The notes below the pieces were generated by a model, which worked only from the letters and a program-made list of their open reading frames with translations, searched no databases and was not told the origin of the DNA. Shown one piece after another: positions 7,584 to 18,500 of a stretch of 64,000 bases of DNA. Origin of the DNA: Dyadobacter chenhuakuii (GTDB lineage: Bacteria; Bacteroidota; Bacteroidia; Cytophagales; Spirosomataceae); NCBI RefSeq assembly GCF_023821985.2, contig NZ_CP098805.1:5881001-5945000 (forward strand), written 5' to 3'. The position numbers were made by a program, and so were the translations under genes. How positions within the stretch are numbered: position 1 is the first letter of the stretch; every line of letters begins with the position of its first letter.

Positions 7584-8870
7584 ATGAAAATTGTAATCGT
7601 AGGTGGCGGATTTGCCGGTGTGAATCTGGCGCTTGATCTGGCCAAAAGCAATAAGTTTGAAGTAACACTTGTCGATAAGAACAATTACAACTTCTTCCCG
7701 CCGCTAATCTATCAGGTTGCCACGGCGTTTTTGGAGCCATCCAGCATCAGCTACCCTTTTCGAAAGCTTTTCAGGGGAAAACCAAATCTCTTCTTCCGAT
7801 TGGGTGAGCTGCAAAGCGTGGTAACCACCGAAAACAAGATTATCCTTTCAAACGGCGAGCTGGAATATGATTACCTGGTGTTTGCCACCGGAGCAGAAAC
7901 GAATTTTTTCGGCATGGAGAATGTCAAGCGCAATGCTACGCCGATGAAAACGGTGGAAGATGCTATTGGCATGCGCAACAGGCTGTTGCAGCAGATGGAG
8001 CAGGCTACAATTTCCGAGGATCCGGAAGAAGTCAGAAAGCTCCTCACCGTAGTGATTGCCGGCGGCGGGCCTACCGGCGTGGAAATCTCGGGGATGTTCG
8101 CCGAGATGCGTAACGGCATTTTAAGAAAAGAATACCCCGAACTGGCCGGAAAAGGAAGCGAAATATACCTGGTCGACGGCGGCGATGCATTGCTTTCCCC
8201 GATGAGCGTTGCTTCTCAAAAAGATACTTACGAGGCTTTAAGAAAGCTCGGCGTGAAGATAAAGCTGAACACCCACGTATCGGATTTTGTTGACGATAAG
8301 GTGTGTTTCAGTGAAGGTGAATGCATTGAAGCGAAAACGTTGATATGGGCGGCAGGTGTGACGGGCAAAGTGTTCGAAGGCATTCCCCCGGAAGCCTATG
8401 GGCGTGGCAGGAGAATGCTGGTGGATGCATATAACAAGCTGGTCGGGACGTATAACATTTACGCTATTGGAGACGCGAGTTTGCAGCAAACAGACCCTAA
8501 CTTTCCAAACGGGCACCCGCAGGTTGCGCAAGTGGCCATTCAGCAAGGTAAAGCGTTGGCGCAAAATTTCAGAAGAGCAGCAGAAAATCAGGCTTTAAGA
8601 CCATTTACTTACCATGATAAAGGCTCAATGGCCATTATAGGCCGCGCAAAGGCCGTTGTGGACATGCCGTCGCCTAAGCTGCATTTCAAAGGCGTGATCG
8701 CCTGGCTTGCCTGGCTGTTTATACACCTTGTCTCGCTGATTAATCACCGGAACCGGATCAAGACGCTGTATAACTGGATGGTGGCTTATTTCACCAAAGA
8801 CCAGTCGCTGCGGATGATCATTAAGCCATCTGTTACTCAGAAGGTTGCAGAGCCTGTTTTGAAAGAGTAA
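7584..8870 (+). CDS. type II NADH dehydrogenase / NAD(P)/FAD-dependent oxidoreductase
   Basis: A 428-residue two-dinucleotide-binding-domain flavoprotein of the NDH-2 family. The FAD-binding GGGFAGVNLALDL is at residues 7-19, followed by DKNNYNFFPPLIYQVATAFLEP, a hallmark of NDH-2. The NADH site is AGGGPTGVEISGMFAEM (about residues 158-174), and the second FAD motif IYAIGDAS is near residue 293. The hydrophobic C-terminal third (AWLAWLFIHLVSLI) is the membrane-anchoring part. It transfers electrons from NADH to menaquinone without pumping protons. It stands alone: 105 bp after the previous gene and 83 bp before the next. Confidence 0.9.
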   Translation: MKIVIVGGGFAGVNLALDLAKSNKFEVTLVDKNNYNFFPPLIYQVATAFLEPSSISYPFRKLFRGKPNLFFRLGELQSVVTTENKIILSNGELEYDYLVFATGAETNFFGMENVKRNATPMKTVEDAIGMRNRLLQQMEQATISEDPEEVRKLLTVVIAGGGPTGVEISGMFAEMRNGILRKEYPELAGKGSEIYLVDGGDALLSPMSVASQKDTYEALRKLGVKIKLNTHVSDFVDDKVCFSEGECIEAKTLIWAAGVTGKVFEGIPPEAYGRGRRMLVDAYNKLVGTYNIYAIGDASLQQTDPNFPNGHPQVAQVAIQQGKALAQNFRRAAENQALRPFTYHDKGSMAIIGRAKAVVDMPSPKLHFKGVIAWLAWLFIHLVSLINHRNRIKTLYNWMVAYFTKDQSLRMIIKPSVTQKVAEPVLKE

Positions 8871-8953
8871 TTAATATTTAACATTGGAGTTTAACAAAAA
8901 ACGCGGACTTTTGGCGACCGTCTGTAAGTGAGCGCTTTTTAAAAATAATAATA

Positions 8954-11350
8954 ATGGAACCGAAGATTATTGATGTAATCCAAGATGCACCATACGGTCT
9001 CCAGAAAATCGATTCTTCCGTCTCATTCAGGAATTTTATAAACTTCCTTGAAGAGAAAGCAGGTCAGGAACAAACAGTCAAAAAAACATTCTTTTCCATG
9101 GTGCTGGACAGGCTTCGGTCTAATCCGGCTTTTTCCGCAGACATTGATCTCAACAACATTGCGGATTTCAAGGAAGAACTGAGTTTGGTCTATGGCATGC
9201 TGATGCCGCCCGTTACGAATGAAGATGAAGTTTTTTGGGCGCTTAGTACGCCTGTAAGCCCTGTTGTATTTTACGGCACATCAGGCTTTTATAAGCTGAT
9301 GACGGATAATTCCGGCTGCGTCCGGTGCGAGATCGCGGATAAAACCGCGATCAATGTGAAGCAGAAGATGAAAAAGCTTTACTCGTTCATCCTCGAACGG
9401 CTTTATCATTTTCCGCCCATGCATGAAAACGACCTGATCATTGCGCTGAATGACGACAAGACCGGCCTGAAACGATATTACCGTGCTAATCTGGACACCC
9501 GTTTTGCAGACGTATATGCCAAGGGAAGCCTTCCTGAAATTGACGTGGAAGAAATCCGGAAGGAGTGGCAGGAATCCAGCGAAATAGATGTCCTGAGCCA
9601 GCTGCTTCCCCTTACCATGTTCCGGTTCGAGGGTTTTTCCGTTATTACATTCACGGATGTAACGGCAGAGCATGCCGTTGATAACATTAAAAGTGCGATC
9701 CTGGATCGCGCATCCTATGACGCAAACACTTATTTCAGCAATATTACCAATGCGCTGAAAATGCTTGCATGTAATTCGGACATTGATTTTGGCCTGTTAC
9801 CCGTGCTGCGGGTAAACAAAAAACTGGTTTTTGACCGCAGTACCGTGCTTTTCAGCAAGCTGATGACCGCGGCGCTCGAAAATGATAAGGCCGAAGACAT
9901 GTATTTGTCCATGGCCAATCAGTATTTTCAGGCCCCTAAGGTGGTGTTTATGAGAAATCTGGCTCTGGAAGATGAAAGCAAGATGGATTTCATCCGCACG
10001 CTCAAAGCTGATGGCGTAGAATCATATGCCTTGCTGCCGGTATATTATGATAGTAAAGCCATCGGTGTGCTGGAGGTGTATTCCAAATCACAGAAGGCGA
10101 TCGATGAGCGCGTGCTGGCGCGGCTGGATGCAGCGCTTCCGTTCATCGGGCAAATGATGAAATATTACATTGATGAATTCAATGTAGAGATCGACAATGT
10201 GATCCGGGAGAAATTCACTTCGTTACAGCCGGCGGTGCAGTGGCGGTTCCGGGAAACGGCGTGGCATTACTTGCGTGACAAATCCCTCAGCCTGCCTGCG
10301 CCAACCATTGAAAATATCCAGTTCAGGAATGTGTATCCGCTGTACGGGGCCATAGATATCAGAAATTCTACACTCGAAAGAAATGCAGCGTTACGGGATG
10401 ATTTGCACTTACAATTTGACTTATTGATAGAAACCTTTACGATATTAAAGCAGAAACTGGGGTTCGGGCTGGCCGATGAAATGATCTATAAATGTAAAAA
10501 ATGGATCGAAGAAATCAACAGTGACTCCACGGACAGCGATGAAATGCGTGTGCGGGATTTCCTCGAATACGAAGCACATCCTTTCCTGCTGCATTTCAAG
10601 GAAGCCCGGGCTTTTCAATCGGCCTCCGGTGTGCCGGATGATGACAATGAGGAACTGGTGGATGTTATTGACAGATATTTTGAGATAACAGACGAACATA
10701 CCGGTGCTGCTTTTTCGAACAGGCGTGCGCTTGAAGCTTCTATGCAAACGGTCAACTCGTCGGTAAACTTGTATCTGGACCTGTTCAGAAAGGAAATTCA
10801 GCAATCTTACCCCTGCTATTTTGAAAAGTTCAGGACGGATGGAATCGAATACGATATCTATATAGGCCAGTCGATAGAGCCTGAAAAGAAATTTAGCGAG
10901 CTGTATCTTAAAAACATCCGGCTCTGGCAGCTGACTTCCATGGCAGCGATTTCCAAAATCACGAATTCGCTGATTCCCCAGATGGAAAAACCGCTGCAAA
11001 CCACGCAGTTGATTTTCATACATTCCAGCAGCATTGATATCAGCTTCCGCGACGATGAAAGACGTTTTGATGTGGAAGGTGCGTACAATATTCGTTATCA
11101 GGTTATTAAAAAACGCATCGACAAAGTCCACGTCAAAGGGACCGGCGAGCGCCTTACACAACCCGGGAAAATAGCGCTGGTTTATTTTAATAGTAAATCT
11201 GCCGAAGAATATGTCGGTTATATCCGGTATTTACAGGAGAAAAAGACTTTAAATAATGACCTTGAATTTCTTGATCTGGAAGAACTGCAGGGTGTTACAG
11301 GATTGAAGGCGCTCAGGGTGGGGGTTAACCTCGACTCCGAGTGGCTCTGA
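8954..11350 (+). CDS. GAF domain protein with cyclase-like DIRNST motif
   Basis: A 798-residue soluble protein, no signal peptide or membrane segment. About residues 250-400 look like a GAF sensor (strand-rich, with SYALLPVYYDSKAIGVLEVYS near 356-375). After it comes VYPLYGAIDIRNSTLERN, with D468-I-R-N-S-T473. DIRNST is the wording of the first metal-binding motif of class III nucleotidyl cyclases. I do not see a convincing second metal motif or the usual N-x3-R, so cyclase activity is only a hypothesis. The C-terminal 150 residues (YFEKFRTDGIEYDIYIG; GERLTQPGKIALVY) are unfamiliar. The next gene encodes an HD/Pycsar-effector-type fusion 37 bp downstream, apparently in one operon with ppk1. 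Real gene beyond doubt; function unknown. Confidence 0.8.
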   Translation: MEPKIIDVIQDAPYGLQKIDSSVSFRNFINFLEEKAGQEQTVKKTFFSMVLDRLRSNPAFSADIDLNNIADFKEELSLVYGMLMPPVTNEDEVFWALSTPVSPVVFYGTSGFYKLMTDNSGCVRCEIADKTAINVKQKMKKLYSFILERLYHFPPMHENDLIIALNDDKTGLKRYYRANLDTRFADVYAKGSLPEIDVEEIRKEWQESSEIDVLSQLLPLTMFRFEGFSVITFTDVTAEHAVDNIKSAILDRASYDANTYFSNITNALKMLACNSDIDFGLLPVLRVNKKLVFDRSTVLFSKLMTAALENDKAEDMYLSMANQYFQAPKVVFMRNLALEDESKMDFIRTLKADGVESYALLPVYYDSKAIGVLEVYSKSQKAIDERVLARLDAALPFIGQMMKYYIDEFNVEIDNVIREKFTSLQPAVQWRFRETAWHYLRDKSLSLPAPTIENIQFRNVYPLYGAIDIRNSTLERNAALRDDLHLQFDLLIETFTILKQKLGFGLADEMIYKCKKWIEEINSDSTDSDEMRVRDFLEYEAHPFLLHFKEARAFQSASGVPDDDNEELVDVIDRYFEITDEHTGAAFSNRRALEASMQTVNSSVNLYLDLFRKEIQQSYPCYFEKFRTDGIEYDIYIGQSIEPEKKFSELYLKNIRLWQLTSMAAISKITNSLIPQMEKPLQTTQLIFIHSSSIDISFRDDERRFDVEGAYNIRYQVIKKRIDKVHVKGTGERLTQPGKIALVYFNSKSAEEYVGYIRYLQEKKTLNNDLEFLDLEELQGVTGLKALRVGVNLDSEWL

Positions 11351-11387
11351 TGCAATAAGGAATGCGGTAATAAAACTCTGAACCTCT

Positions 11388-12617
11388 ATGAATTACAACC
11401 ATCGGCTTGACAAGGTGAGGCATTATGTCCATCATTTTTTTGGTACCAAAGAACTGGCGCAACTCAGTTACCATAACCTGGTACATACCGAAGCCGTTGT
11501 ATCCAATGCAGTCAAAATAGCCAATCATTACCGGTTGGAGGACAAGGAAACATTCATTGTCGTTACCGCGGCCTGGTTCCATGATACGGGTTACAGCACC
11601 GGCGATGCGGCTGGTCATGAGCAACGCGGAGCTGCACTTGCCGCCGAGTTTCTGCGGTCGGAGGAAGTGGATGAGAGCGTCATTGCGGAAGTGGAAGGCT
11701 GCATTCTGGCGACCATATGGCCACAAAATCCAAAAAACTTCCTGCAACAAGTGGTTTGTGACGCCGACCTGTTTCATTTCGGAACGCCGGAATTTTCGGA
11801 TTGGAACAAGCTGGTAAGGAAAGAAGCAGAGCAGCGTGCCGGCAAAAAAATGGACAAAGCGCAATGGCGCAAAAGCACCATTGCATTGCTGGAATCGCAC
11901 ACATTCCAAACCGATTACTGCCGCGATATGCTGGACAAGCAGAAGCGCAAGAACATTGAAAAGCTAAAAGAAAAGGGGCTGGAATCGTTACCTGCGGCGG
12001 AAGAGCCGGTTACTGAAACGGTTGCCCATACATTTACTCCCGCAACCGCACCGGAAATCACCGATCTCAGAAAGATAAAAAACGACCGGCCCGACAAAGG
12101 CATTGAAACGATGTTCCGGATCAGCTCCAATAACCATCAAAGGTTAAGTGATATGGCTGATAATAAGGCACATATCATGATCACGACCACGTCTATCATT
12201 ATTTCCGTCCTGCTAAGCGTCCTCATCCGGAAACTGGAAGACAACACATACCTGATCATTCCTACCATGCTTTTGCTGACGATTTGCATGATCACCATGG
12301 TGTTTTCAATCCTTTCCACACGTCCGACGATCCCGCACGGCACATTCACACAGGAGGATATTGATACCAAAAACGTGAACCTGCTGTTTTTCGGGAATTT
12401 TTACCGGATGTCGTATAATGATTATTCCAATGGCATGCAGCGCATGATGAACGACCGCGAGTTTTTATATGGAAGTTTAACTAAGGATGTATATTCCCAG
12501 GGCGTTGTGCTGGGCCGGAAATACAGGTTGCTGCGCATTGCTTACAATGTATTTATGTTCGGTATAGTCGTGTCCGTCATAGCTTTTGTGTTTGCCTCCG
12601 CACTTTTTGAACATTGA
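11388..12617 (+). CDS. HD phosphohydrolase fused to Pycsar-effector-type (PycTM) membrane domain
   Basis: A 409-residue fusion. Residues 1-180 form an HD domain with H33 (YHNLVHT), H65-D66 (AAWFHDTGYS) and D125 (VVCDAD), the metal-binding set of HD phosphohydrolases. A charged linker (about 181-240, including a Pro/Glu/Thr-rich part) joins it to a C-terminal domain resembling PycTM effectors: RISSNNHQRLSDMADNKAHI leads into a hydrophobic helix (262-280), a second helix (289-309), a soluble loop with NLLFFGNFYRMSYNDY and a last helix (387-406). PycTM proteins respond to cyclic pyrimidine nucleotides in Pycsar defence, but this copy sits beside ppk1 and a GAF gene, not in a defence island. Gap to ppk1 is 3 bp. 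Confidence 0.85.
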   Translation: MNYNHRLDKVRHYVHHFFGTKELAQLSYHNLVHTEAVVSNAVKIANHYRLEDKETFIVVTAAWFHDTGYSTGDAAGHEQRGAALAAEFLRSEEVDESVIAEVEGCILATIWPQNPKNFLQQVVCDADLFHFGTPEFSDWNKLVRKEAEQRAGKKMDKAQWRKSTIALLESHTFQTDYCRDMLDKQKRKNIEKLKEKGLESLPAAEEPVTETVAHTFTPATAPEITDLRKIKNDRPDKGIETMFRISSNNHQRLSDMADNKAHIMITTTSIIISVLLSVLIRKLEDNTYLIIPTMLLLTICMITMVFSILSTRPTIPHGTFTQEDIDTKNVNLLFFGNFYRMSYNDYSNGMQRMMNDREFLYGSLTKDVYSQGVVLGRKYRLLRIAYNVFMFGIVVSVIAFVFASALFEH

Positions 12618-12620
12618 TCA

Positions 12621-14657
12621 ATGATGGAAAAGTACCGCTATTTCAACCGTGATATCAGCTGGCTTTCCTTTAATGGACGTGTTTTGCAAGAGGCTGCCAA
12701 CGAGGCCGTTCCGTTGATGGAGCGTATCCGGTTCCTTTCGATTTTCTCTTCCAATCTGGACGAATTTTACCGGGTCCGGATGCCTTACCTGCAAAAAAAG
12801 GAGATCCTGGACCGCAACGAGGATGCTTATAGCAAAGCCGGGACGATCATTAACAAGCAGCAGGACGAGTTCGGAAGGATATTAAGCGAATCGATTATTC
12901 CTTCGCTGAGCCAACTCGGCGTCCATTTTTGCTACAAGAATGGAATTCCCGGAAACATTGCGAATGTTGCAGACGATTATTTCTTTGCGCAGGTTGCGGG
13001 TTTCTTGCAACCTGTTGTCCTGAAAAAAAGTACATTGTTTTTCCCCGAAAACAATCAGCTATATCTCGTAGTTATTTTGCAATATCCAGCTGATAAGGAG
13101 CGGATTGCGCTGGTCAACATTCCTGCCGGTAACCTGAGCCGGTTCCTTAAAATCACAAGGGAGAAGCAGGATTACATTATTTTCCTCGAAGACATTATCA
13201 AGCGCAACCTGAAAAGCCTTTTTCCGCGAGTTATCAGTATGCAATCTTTCAACATTAAAGTAACGCGGGATGCCGAGCTGGACATGATGGATGAAGACGG
13301 GGACGACATTGCCGAAAAATTTGAAAAACAACTGATCAAGCGGGAGCTGGGTTTTGCTACGAGGTTGCTCTTCGAGCCAGGGCTGCCGCTGCGGCATTTG
13401 CAAAACATTATCTCTTTTTTTGATCTCAAAAGCGCTTCTGTTGTCCAGGGAGGCCGTTATCATAATCTCAAAGATCTGGCGTCGCTGCCGGTAAGCCCGC
13501 CTGCCGAGACATATCCCAAATGGCCTGCGGCAGAAGGCATAGAAGGTGTAAACGAGCATACATCGCTCTTTGACTCGCTCCTCGAACGCGATTTGATGGT
13601 CCACGCGCCATACCAGAGTTACGACACCATCCTGCGGTTCTTCAATGAAGCGGCTATTAATCCGCAGGTTGAAGAAATTTACACAACCATGTATCGCGTG
13701 GCGCATGATTCCAAAATTGCATTTGCACTGATCAGCGCAGCCAAGAATGGCAAAAAGGTGACGGTCCTGGTGGAATTAAAAGCCAGGTTTGATGAAGCCA
13801 ACAACATTCGCTGGGCGAAAAAAATGAAGTCTGCCGGCGTGAAGATCGTGCATAGCGTGAATGCGCTGAAAGTGCATGCGAAGCTGGCTTTGGTTAAGAG
13901 AAAACACGCTTCATGCCCATATCTGGGCTTGTTGGCGACGGGTAATCTCAATGAAGGAACGGCACGTTTTTACACAGACCATATATTGCTGACAGCCCAC
14001 CAGCCTATGCTCCTGGAAGCAGAGACGCTTTTCCGATTTTTAAGTAAAAAGAAAAAACCAGACAGCTCCGACATTATCGCATTCCAGCATTTACTGGTGG
14101 CGCAGTTCAATTTACAAACTAAATTCCTGCAACTGATCGACCGCGAGATTGCACATGCAAAAAGTGGCAGGGAGGCAGGCATTACCATTAAACTGAACAA
14201 CCTCGAAGAAGAAATACTGGTCAACAAGCTTTACGAAGCGTCGAATGCAGGCATTAACATCCGGTTGATCGTGCGCAGCGTCTGCCGGATTGTGCCGGGC
14301 GTGATGGGGCAAAGCGAAAATATTACAGTAAAGCGGATCGTAGACCGTTACCTGGAACACGGCCGTGTTTTTATCTTTCACAATAATGGTCAGCCCGAGC
14401 TGTTTATGGGCTCCGCAGACTGGATGAACCGGAACATTTACCGCCGTATCGAAGTCTGTTTCCCGATTTACAGCGAAAAGCTTAAAGCGAAAATGATGGA
14501 CATTATCGAGCTGCAATGGCAGGATACAGAACAAGCTGTCCTGATCGATAGTGACTTAAACAATATTTCACTGAAAACGGACAACAAAGGAATCCGTTCG
14601 CAGGAGGAAATTTACAGGCTGTTGTCAAAAGACATAGCCGAACTGAAAACGCATTAA
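12621..14657 (+). CDS. ppk1: polyphosphate kinase 1
   Basis: A 678-residue Ppk1, close to the family's usual length. The N-terminus reads YFNRDISWLSFNGRVLQEA, then a FLSIFSSNLDEFYRVRMP segment, both family hallmarks. The catalytic domains include SYDTILRFFNEAA, TMYRVAHDSKI, the KKVTVLVELKARFDEANNIRW stretch, VHAKLALVKRK with the His that becomes phosphorylated, TGNLNEGTA, and the C-terminal FMGSADWMNRNIYRRIEV. It builds polyphosphate from ATP and can run backwards. The start may be 12621 or the adjacent ATG at 12624. It is the third gene of a close-packed operon (3 bp after the HD gene, 5 bp before the lipoprotein gene). Confidence 0.95.
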   Translation: MMEKYRYFNRDISWLSFNGRVLQEAANEAVPLMERIRFLSIFSSNLDEFYRVRMPYLQKKEILDRNEDAYSKAGTIINKQQDEFGRILSESIIPSLSQLGVHFCYKNGIPGNIANVADDYFFAQVAGFLQPVVLKKSTLFFPENNQLYLVVILQYPADKERIALVNIPAGNLSRFLKITREKQDYIIFLEDIIKRNLKSLFPRVISMQSFNIKVTRDAELDMMDEDGDDIAEKFEKQLIKRELGFATRLLFEPGLPLRHLQNIISFFDLKSASVVQGGRYHNLKDLASLPVSPPAETYPKWPAAEGIEGVNEHTSLFDSLLERDLMVHAPYQSYDTILRFFNEAAINPQVEEIYTTMYRVAHDSKIAFALISAAKNGKKVTVLVELKARFDEANNIRWAKKMKSAGVKIVHSVNALKVHAKLALVKRKHASCPYLGLLATGNLNEGTARFYTDHILLTAHQPMLLEAETLFRFLSKKKKPDSSDIIAFQHLLVAQFNLQTKFLQLIDREIAHAKSGREAGITIKLNNLEEEILVNKLYEASNAGINIRLIVRSVCRIVPGVMGQSENITVKRIVDRYLEHGRVFIFHNNGQPELFMGSADWMNRNIYRRIEVCFPIYSEKLKAKMMDIIELQWQDTEQAVLIDSDLNNISLKTDNKGIRSQEEIYRLLSKDIAELKTH

Positions 14658-14662
14658 AAAAT

Positions 14663-15517
14663 ATGGCAACATTCTTACAGCACATTGGTATGCTGGCCTT
14701 GCTCACGTTGGGCGGGTGCGACTCCACAAAAAAAGAACAGGTTGTTTACAAAGATTATGATCTGGGCAAGCCCGACAAGTTTAATATGCCGGAAAGCCTT
14801 TTCGAGATCTCGGGTATTACATTAAACCAGGGAAATCCCGACACTATTTACGCAATCCAGGACGAAGATGGCCGGCTTTACCGGCTGGGCTGGGATGAGC
14901 CAAAGCAGTTGAATGCTAAGTTTTCTAAAAAGGGTGATTACGAAGATGTTACCATTATCAGAAACAATGTGTATGTCCTCAAAAGCAATGGTGCCATTTA
15001 TAATTTTCCATTGACCGAGGCGGTTTTCGAAGAAGTGGAGCAGATTCGTGAAATGAAGAAAATATTGCCGAAAGGAGAATACGAAGGCATGTTTGGTGAC
15101 GAGGCTTCGGGGAAGATCTATATTCTCTGCAAAAATTGTGAGCAGGATAATTCCAAGAGCAGCGTTACGGGATATATTTTAGAGCCGGATAAGGATTCTG
15201 CGAAAATTTCAGAAACATTCTCGATTCAAGTCGACGAGATCAAAGCGATCACGGGCAAAGTAGAGCGCGGTTTCCGTCCGTCGGGCCTGGCCAAAAATCC
15301 GGTGACGAACGACTGGTATATCATCTCTGCTGTCAACAAACTCCTTGTTGTGACCGATAATCAATGGAAGGTAAAAGAGGCATATGCGCTTAATGGGAAC
15401 CAGTTTATCCAGCCCGAGGGCATTATTTTCGACAAGCAGGGAAACCTGTACATTTCCAATGAAGGTGACGATCTTTTTTCGGGCAATATTTTAAAGTTTA
15501 AAAAGAAAAACCGATGA
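14663..15517 (+). CDS. SdiA-regulated domain lipoprotein
   Basis: A 284-residue predicted lipoprotein with a hydrophobic signal and lipobox LTLGGC (Cys at about residue 19). The mature part has the repeated strand pattern of the SdiA-regulated family (a six-bladed propeller): LFEISGITLN, DTIYAIQDEDGRLYRLGW, GDYEDVTI, YVLKSNGAIYNF, GEYEGMFGDEASGKIYILCK, GFRPSGLAKNP and QPEGIIFDKQGNLYISNEG. In each the Glu/Asp-x-x-G pattern is typical of calcium-binding esterase-like propellers. Its stop overlaps the start of the following large lipoprotein gene by four bases, so the two products probably work in the same compartment. Substrate unknown. Confidence 0.8.
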   Translation: MATFLQHIGMLALLTLGGCDSTKKEQVVYKDYDLGKPDKFNMPESLFEISGITLNQGNPDTIYAIQDEDGRLYRLGWDEPKQLNAKFSKKGDYEDVTIIRNNVYVLKSNGAIYNFPLTEAVFEEVEQIREMKKILPKGEYEGMFGDEASGKIYILCKNCEQDNSKSSVTGYILEPDKDSAKISETFSIQVDEIKAITGKVERGFRPSGLAKNPVTNDWYIISAVNKLLVVTDNQWKVKEAYALNGNQFIQPEGIIFDKQGNLYISNEGDDLFSGNILKFKKKNR

Positions 15518-18500
15518 AGCGCGTGTTGCGGGTTATTACTTTTTTTGTTTTGCTGGTCGGGGTTTTTTCCTGCGCCAGCTATAAGACCCAGTTTTCAAAA
15601 GAAGCGATTAACTGGGAACGGGATGCGCCGAGCCCCGATCTCGTCCTGAAACACACCATGTATCTGATCGGCGACGCCGGAAACGACTCGCCGGAAAGCC
15701 GTGCGCCTGTTTTGGAATATCTCAAAAAAAAGCTCGAAACGGAGTCGAAGCATAGTTCTGCATTGTTTTTGGGAGATAACATTTATGAGCACGGTATGCC
15801 GCCGTCGGAGGATTCTGCGGACCGGAAAGTAGCCGAATTCAGGATCATTTCACAGCTCGAAACGCTGGATAACTTCAAAGGAACGCCCATTTTCCTGCCC
15901 GGGAACCACGACTGGCGCGGCTGGGGCGTGAAGGGTTTGAAGCGCCAGGAAAAATTTGTTGATAAATATATCAATGAAAAACGGGGGGTAAGCAATAAGG
16001 AAGATTACCAAAGTTATTTCCTTCCACTGGATGGCTGTTCAGGCCCGGAAGTGATCGAACTCAATGATAATGTGGTCGTTATTGTGGTTGATTCACAATG
16101 GTGGCTTACGGATTGGGACAAGGATTCGAAGATCAATGACGGCTGTGAGATTAAAAACAGGGAACAGTTCCGGTTTGTGTTTGAGAATGTTGTGCGCAAA
16201 TACCGTAATAAGCAGGTTGTTTTCGCCATGCATCATCCGCCTTATACATACGGGCCGCACGGGGGCAGGTTCACCATCAAGCAGCATATTTTTCCGCTCA
16301 CCGAGCTGAATCCTGATCTATGGATTCCGTTGCCGGTTCTGGGCAGCATCAGCGCCATATTCCGCGCTACGATCGGCTCGAAGCAGGATGTTGCCAACAA
16401 GCATTATAAAGACCTGCGCACAGCTGTTATGGCGGGCGCCAAAAAGAATGGTAAGTTCATTTTTGCCAGCGGACATGAGCATGCATTGCAGTTTATAGAA
16501 AACGACAATCAGGAATTCATTGTCAGCGGAAGCGGGAGTAAAAATAGTCCGGTAAGCCTGGGTAAGGGATCGCAGTTTGCTTCATCGCGGCTGGGATATT
16601 CAACCATTAACTTTTATGAAGGTGGGGAAGCCTGGACCAATTTCTGGGAAGTAACCGCGGACGGAAAAGAGGCGAAGCTGGTTTTTCGGAAAAAAATAAA
16701 GGATAAGCAAGCCGTTGAATTACCGGATTCGACAATCGCTTTTACCGAATATAGCCAGCATAATGATTCCACGAGCCGTTATGTGACCAGTAACGAGGTG
16801 AAACCCGTGGGCGGATTCCACCGATTTTTGCTTGGTCAGCACAACAGGGATCTTTACGTTGAAAAATATACATTTCCCGTCTTAGACTTGAATAAATTCA
16901 AAGGCGGCGTGACGCCCGTGAAGCAAGGTGGCGGTAACCAGACCAACTCTCTGCGCCTGCGGGACAAAGACGGAAAGGAATATGCATTGCGCGGACTGAC
17001 GAAGGATGTGAGCCGGTTTTTGCCATTTCCTTTTAATCAAATGATCGCTGCTAAATATCTGGTTGAGGATAACTTCTTGTCAACCAATCCTTTCGCGCCG
17101 CTTTGTATGCCTGTATTGGCGGATGCGGTGCAAGTTTACCACACCAATCCAAAGCTATATTATGTCCCTGCTCAACCCGGACTGGCCACCTATAATGCGC
17201 TTTTCGGTGGCACCATGAACCTGCTGGAAGAGCGCCCCGATGGAAAAAGGTGGAAGCAAGCAGCATTTTTTGGTAATCCTGATAAAATTGTAAGCACGCC
17301 AGAACTGGTCGAAAGCCTGCTCGAAAATGGTAAAAATAAAGTAGACGAAGCGTGGGCAATCCGGACACGCCTTTTTGATTTCATCGTGGGTGACTGGGAC
17401 AGGCATGACGATCAATGGGCATGGTCCTCGGTGAAGCAGCAGGACGGGACCACATTGTATCGTCCGATCCCGAGAGACCGTGACCAGGCATTTTCCATGT
17501 ACGACGGCTTGCTGACCGGCGTTGCGCGGCTGACATTGCCGTTTCTGCGTCAGCTCCAAAGTTTCAGCCCCGAAATACAAAGCATGAAATGGACTACGTG
17601 GAGTGCGCGGCTTTTTGACCGGACATTCCTCACCCGGCTTACCTGGGAGCAATGGGAAGAGCAGGCGAAGTTTATCCAAACCAACCTCACCGACGAAGTC
17701 ATTAACAATGCTTTTGCCAGCTGGCCGGAGGAAGCCAGGCAAAAATCCGCTGCTGCGTTGATCCAAAACATGAAAAGCCGTCGGGATAAGCTGCTCACAA
17801 TCGCCAGGACACATTATGAATTTGTGAGCGAGAACGTGAATGTCATCGGGACGGAAGAGGAAGAAAGGGTGGTGGTGGAAAGGCTGGATGAAAGGCGAAC
17901 CAAAGTTTCTGTTTACGAAACCGGGAAGGACGGCCGTATCAAACATTTGAATTACGAGCGTGTCTTTAATGCTGACGTTACCAGGACAATCAATGTGTAT
18001 GGCAATGGTGATGACGATGAGTTTATAATTAAAGGAGACGCCGGAAAGGGCATCAAAGTAAGATTAATAGGCGGACTTGGAACGGATGTATTTGCCGACA
18101 GCACGGGCACAAGTGCTGGAAAAAAGAAAACACTCATCTACGACGACCTGCGAAATAACACAGTCGTTGCAGGGGCTGATACCAGGGACAAGCGCACGAA
18201 CCTTTACCGTTATAATGTATATGACCGGCGCAGCGCTGACAGCAATTACGACATTGCCATTCCGGCGCCGATCCTGGGTGTGAACCCGGATGACGGGCTG
18301 TTGCTCGGCGCAAGCGCCACCTGGATGAAATATGGGTTTAAAAAGGAACCTTATGCCTCATTGCACGCATTTGGTGCCAGTTATGCCTTTGCTACCAAGG
18401 GTTTTAAAGTGAATTATACCGGTGATTTCATCAATGCTTTTAAAAGGTTTGACTTTTATCTCGACACCTATTATCACGGCCCTACTTACGCATTTAACTA

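Noticed and set aside
11388-12617. HD-PycTM protein considered as part of a Pycsar defence island
   Set aside because: The neighbours are ppk1 and a GAF protein, with no recognised pyrimidine cyclase, mobile element or other defence gene. The domain call is kept but a defence role is not claimed.
17155-17946. Antisense open frame (263 residues) inside the large lipoprotein gene
   Set aside because: It is fully inside a gene with clear domains; its composition (rich in Pro, His, Arg and Phe) is typical of a shadow frame.
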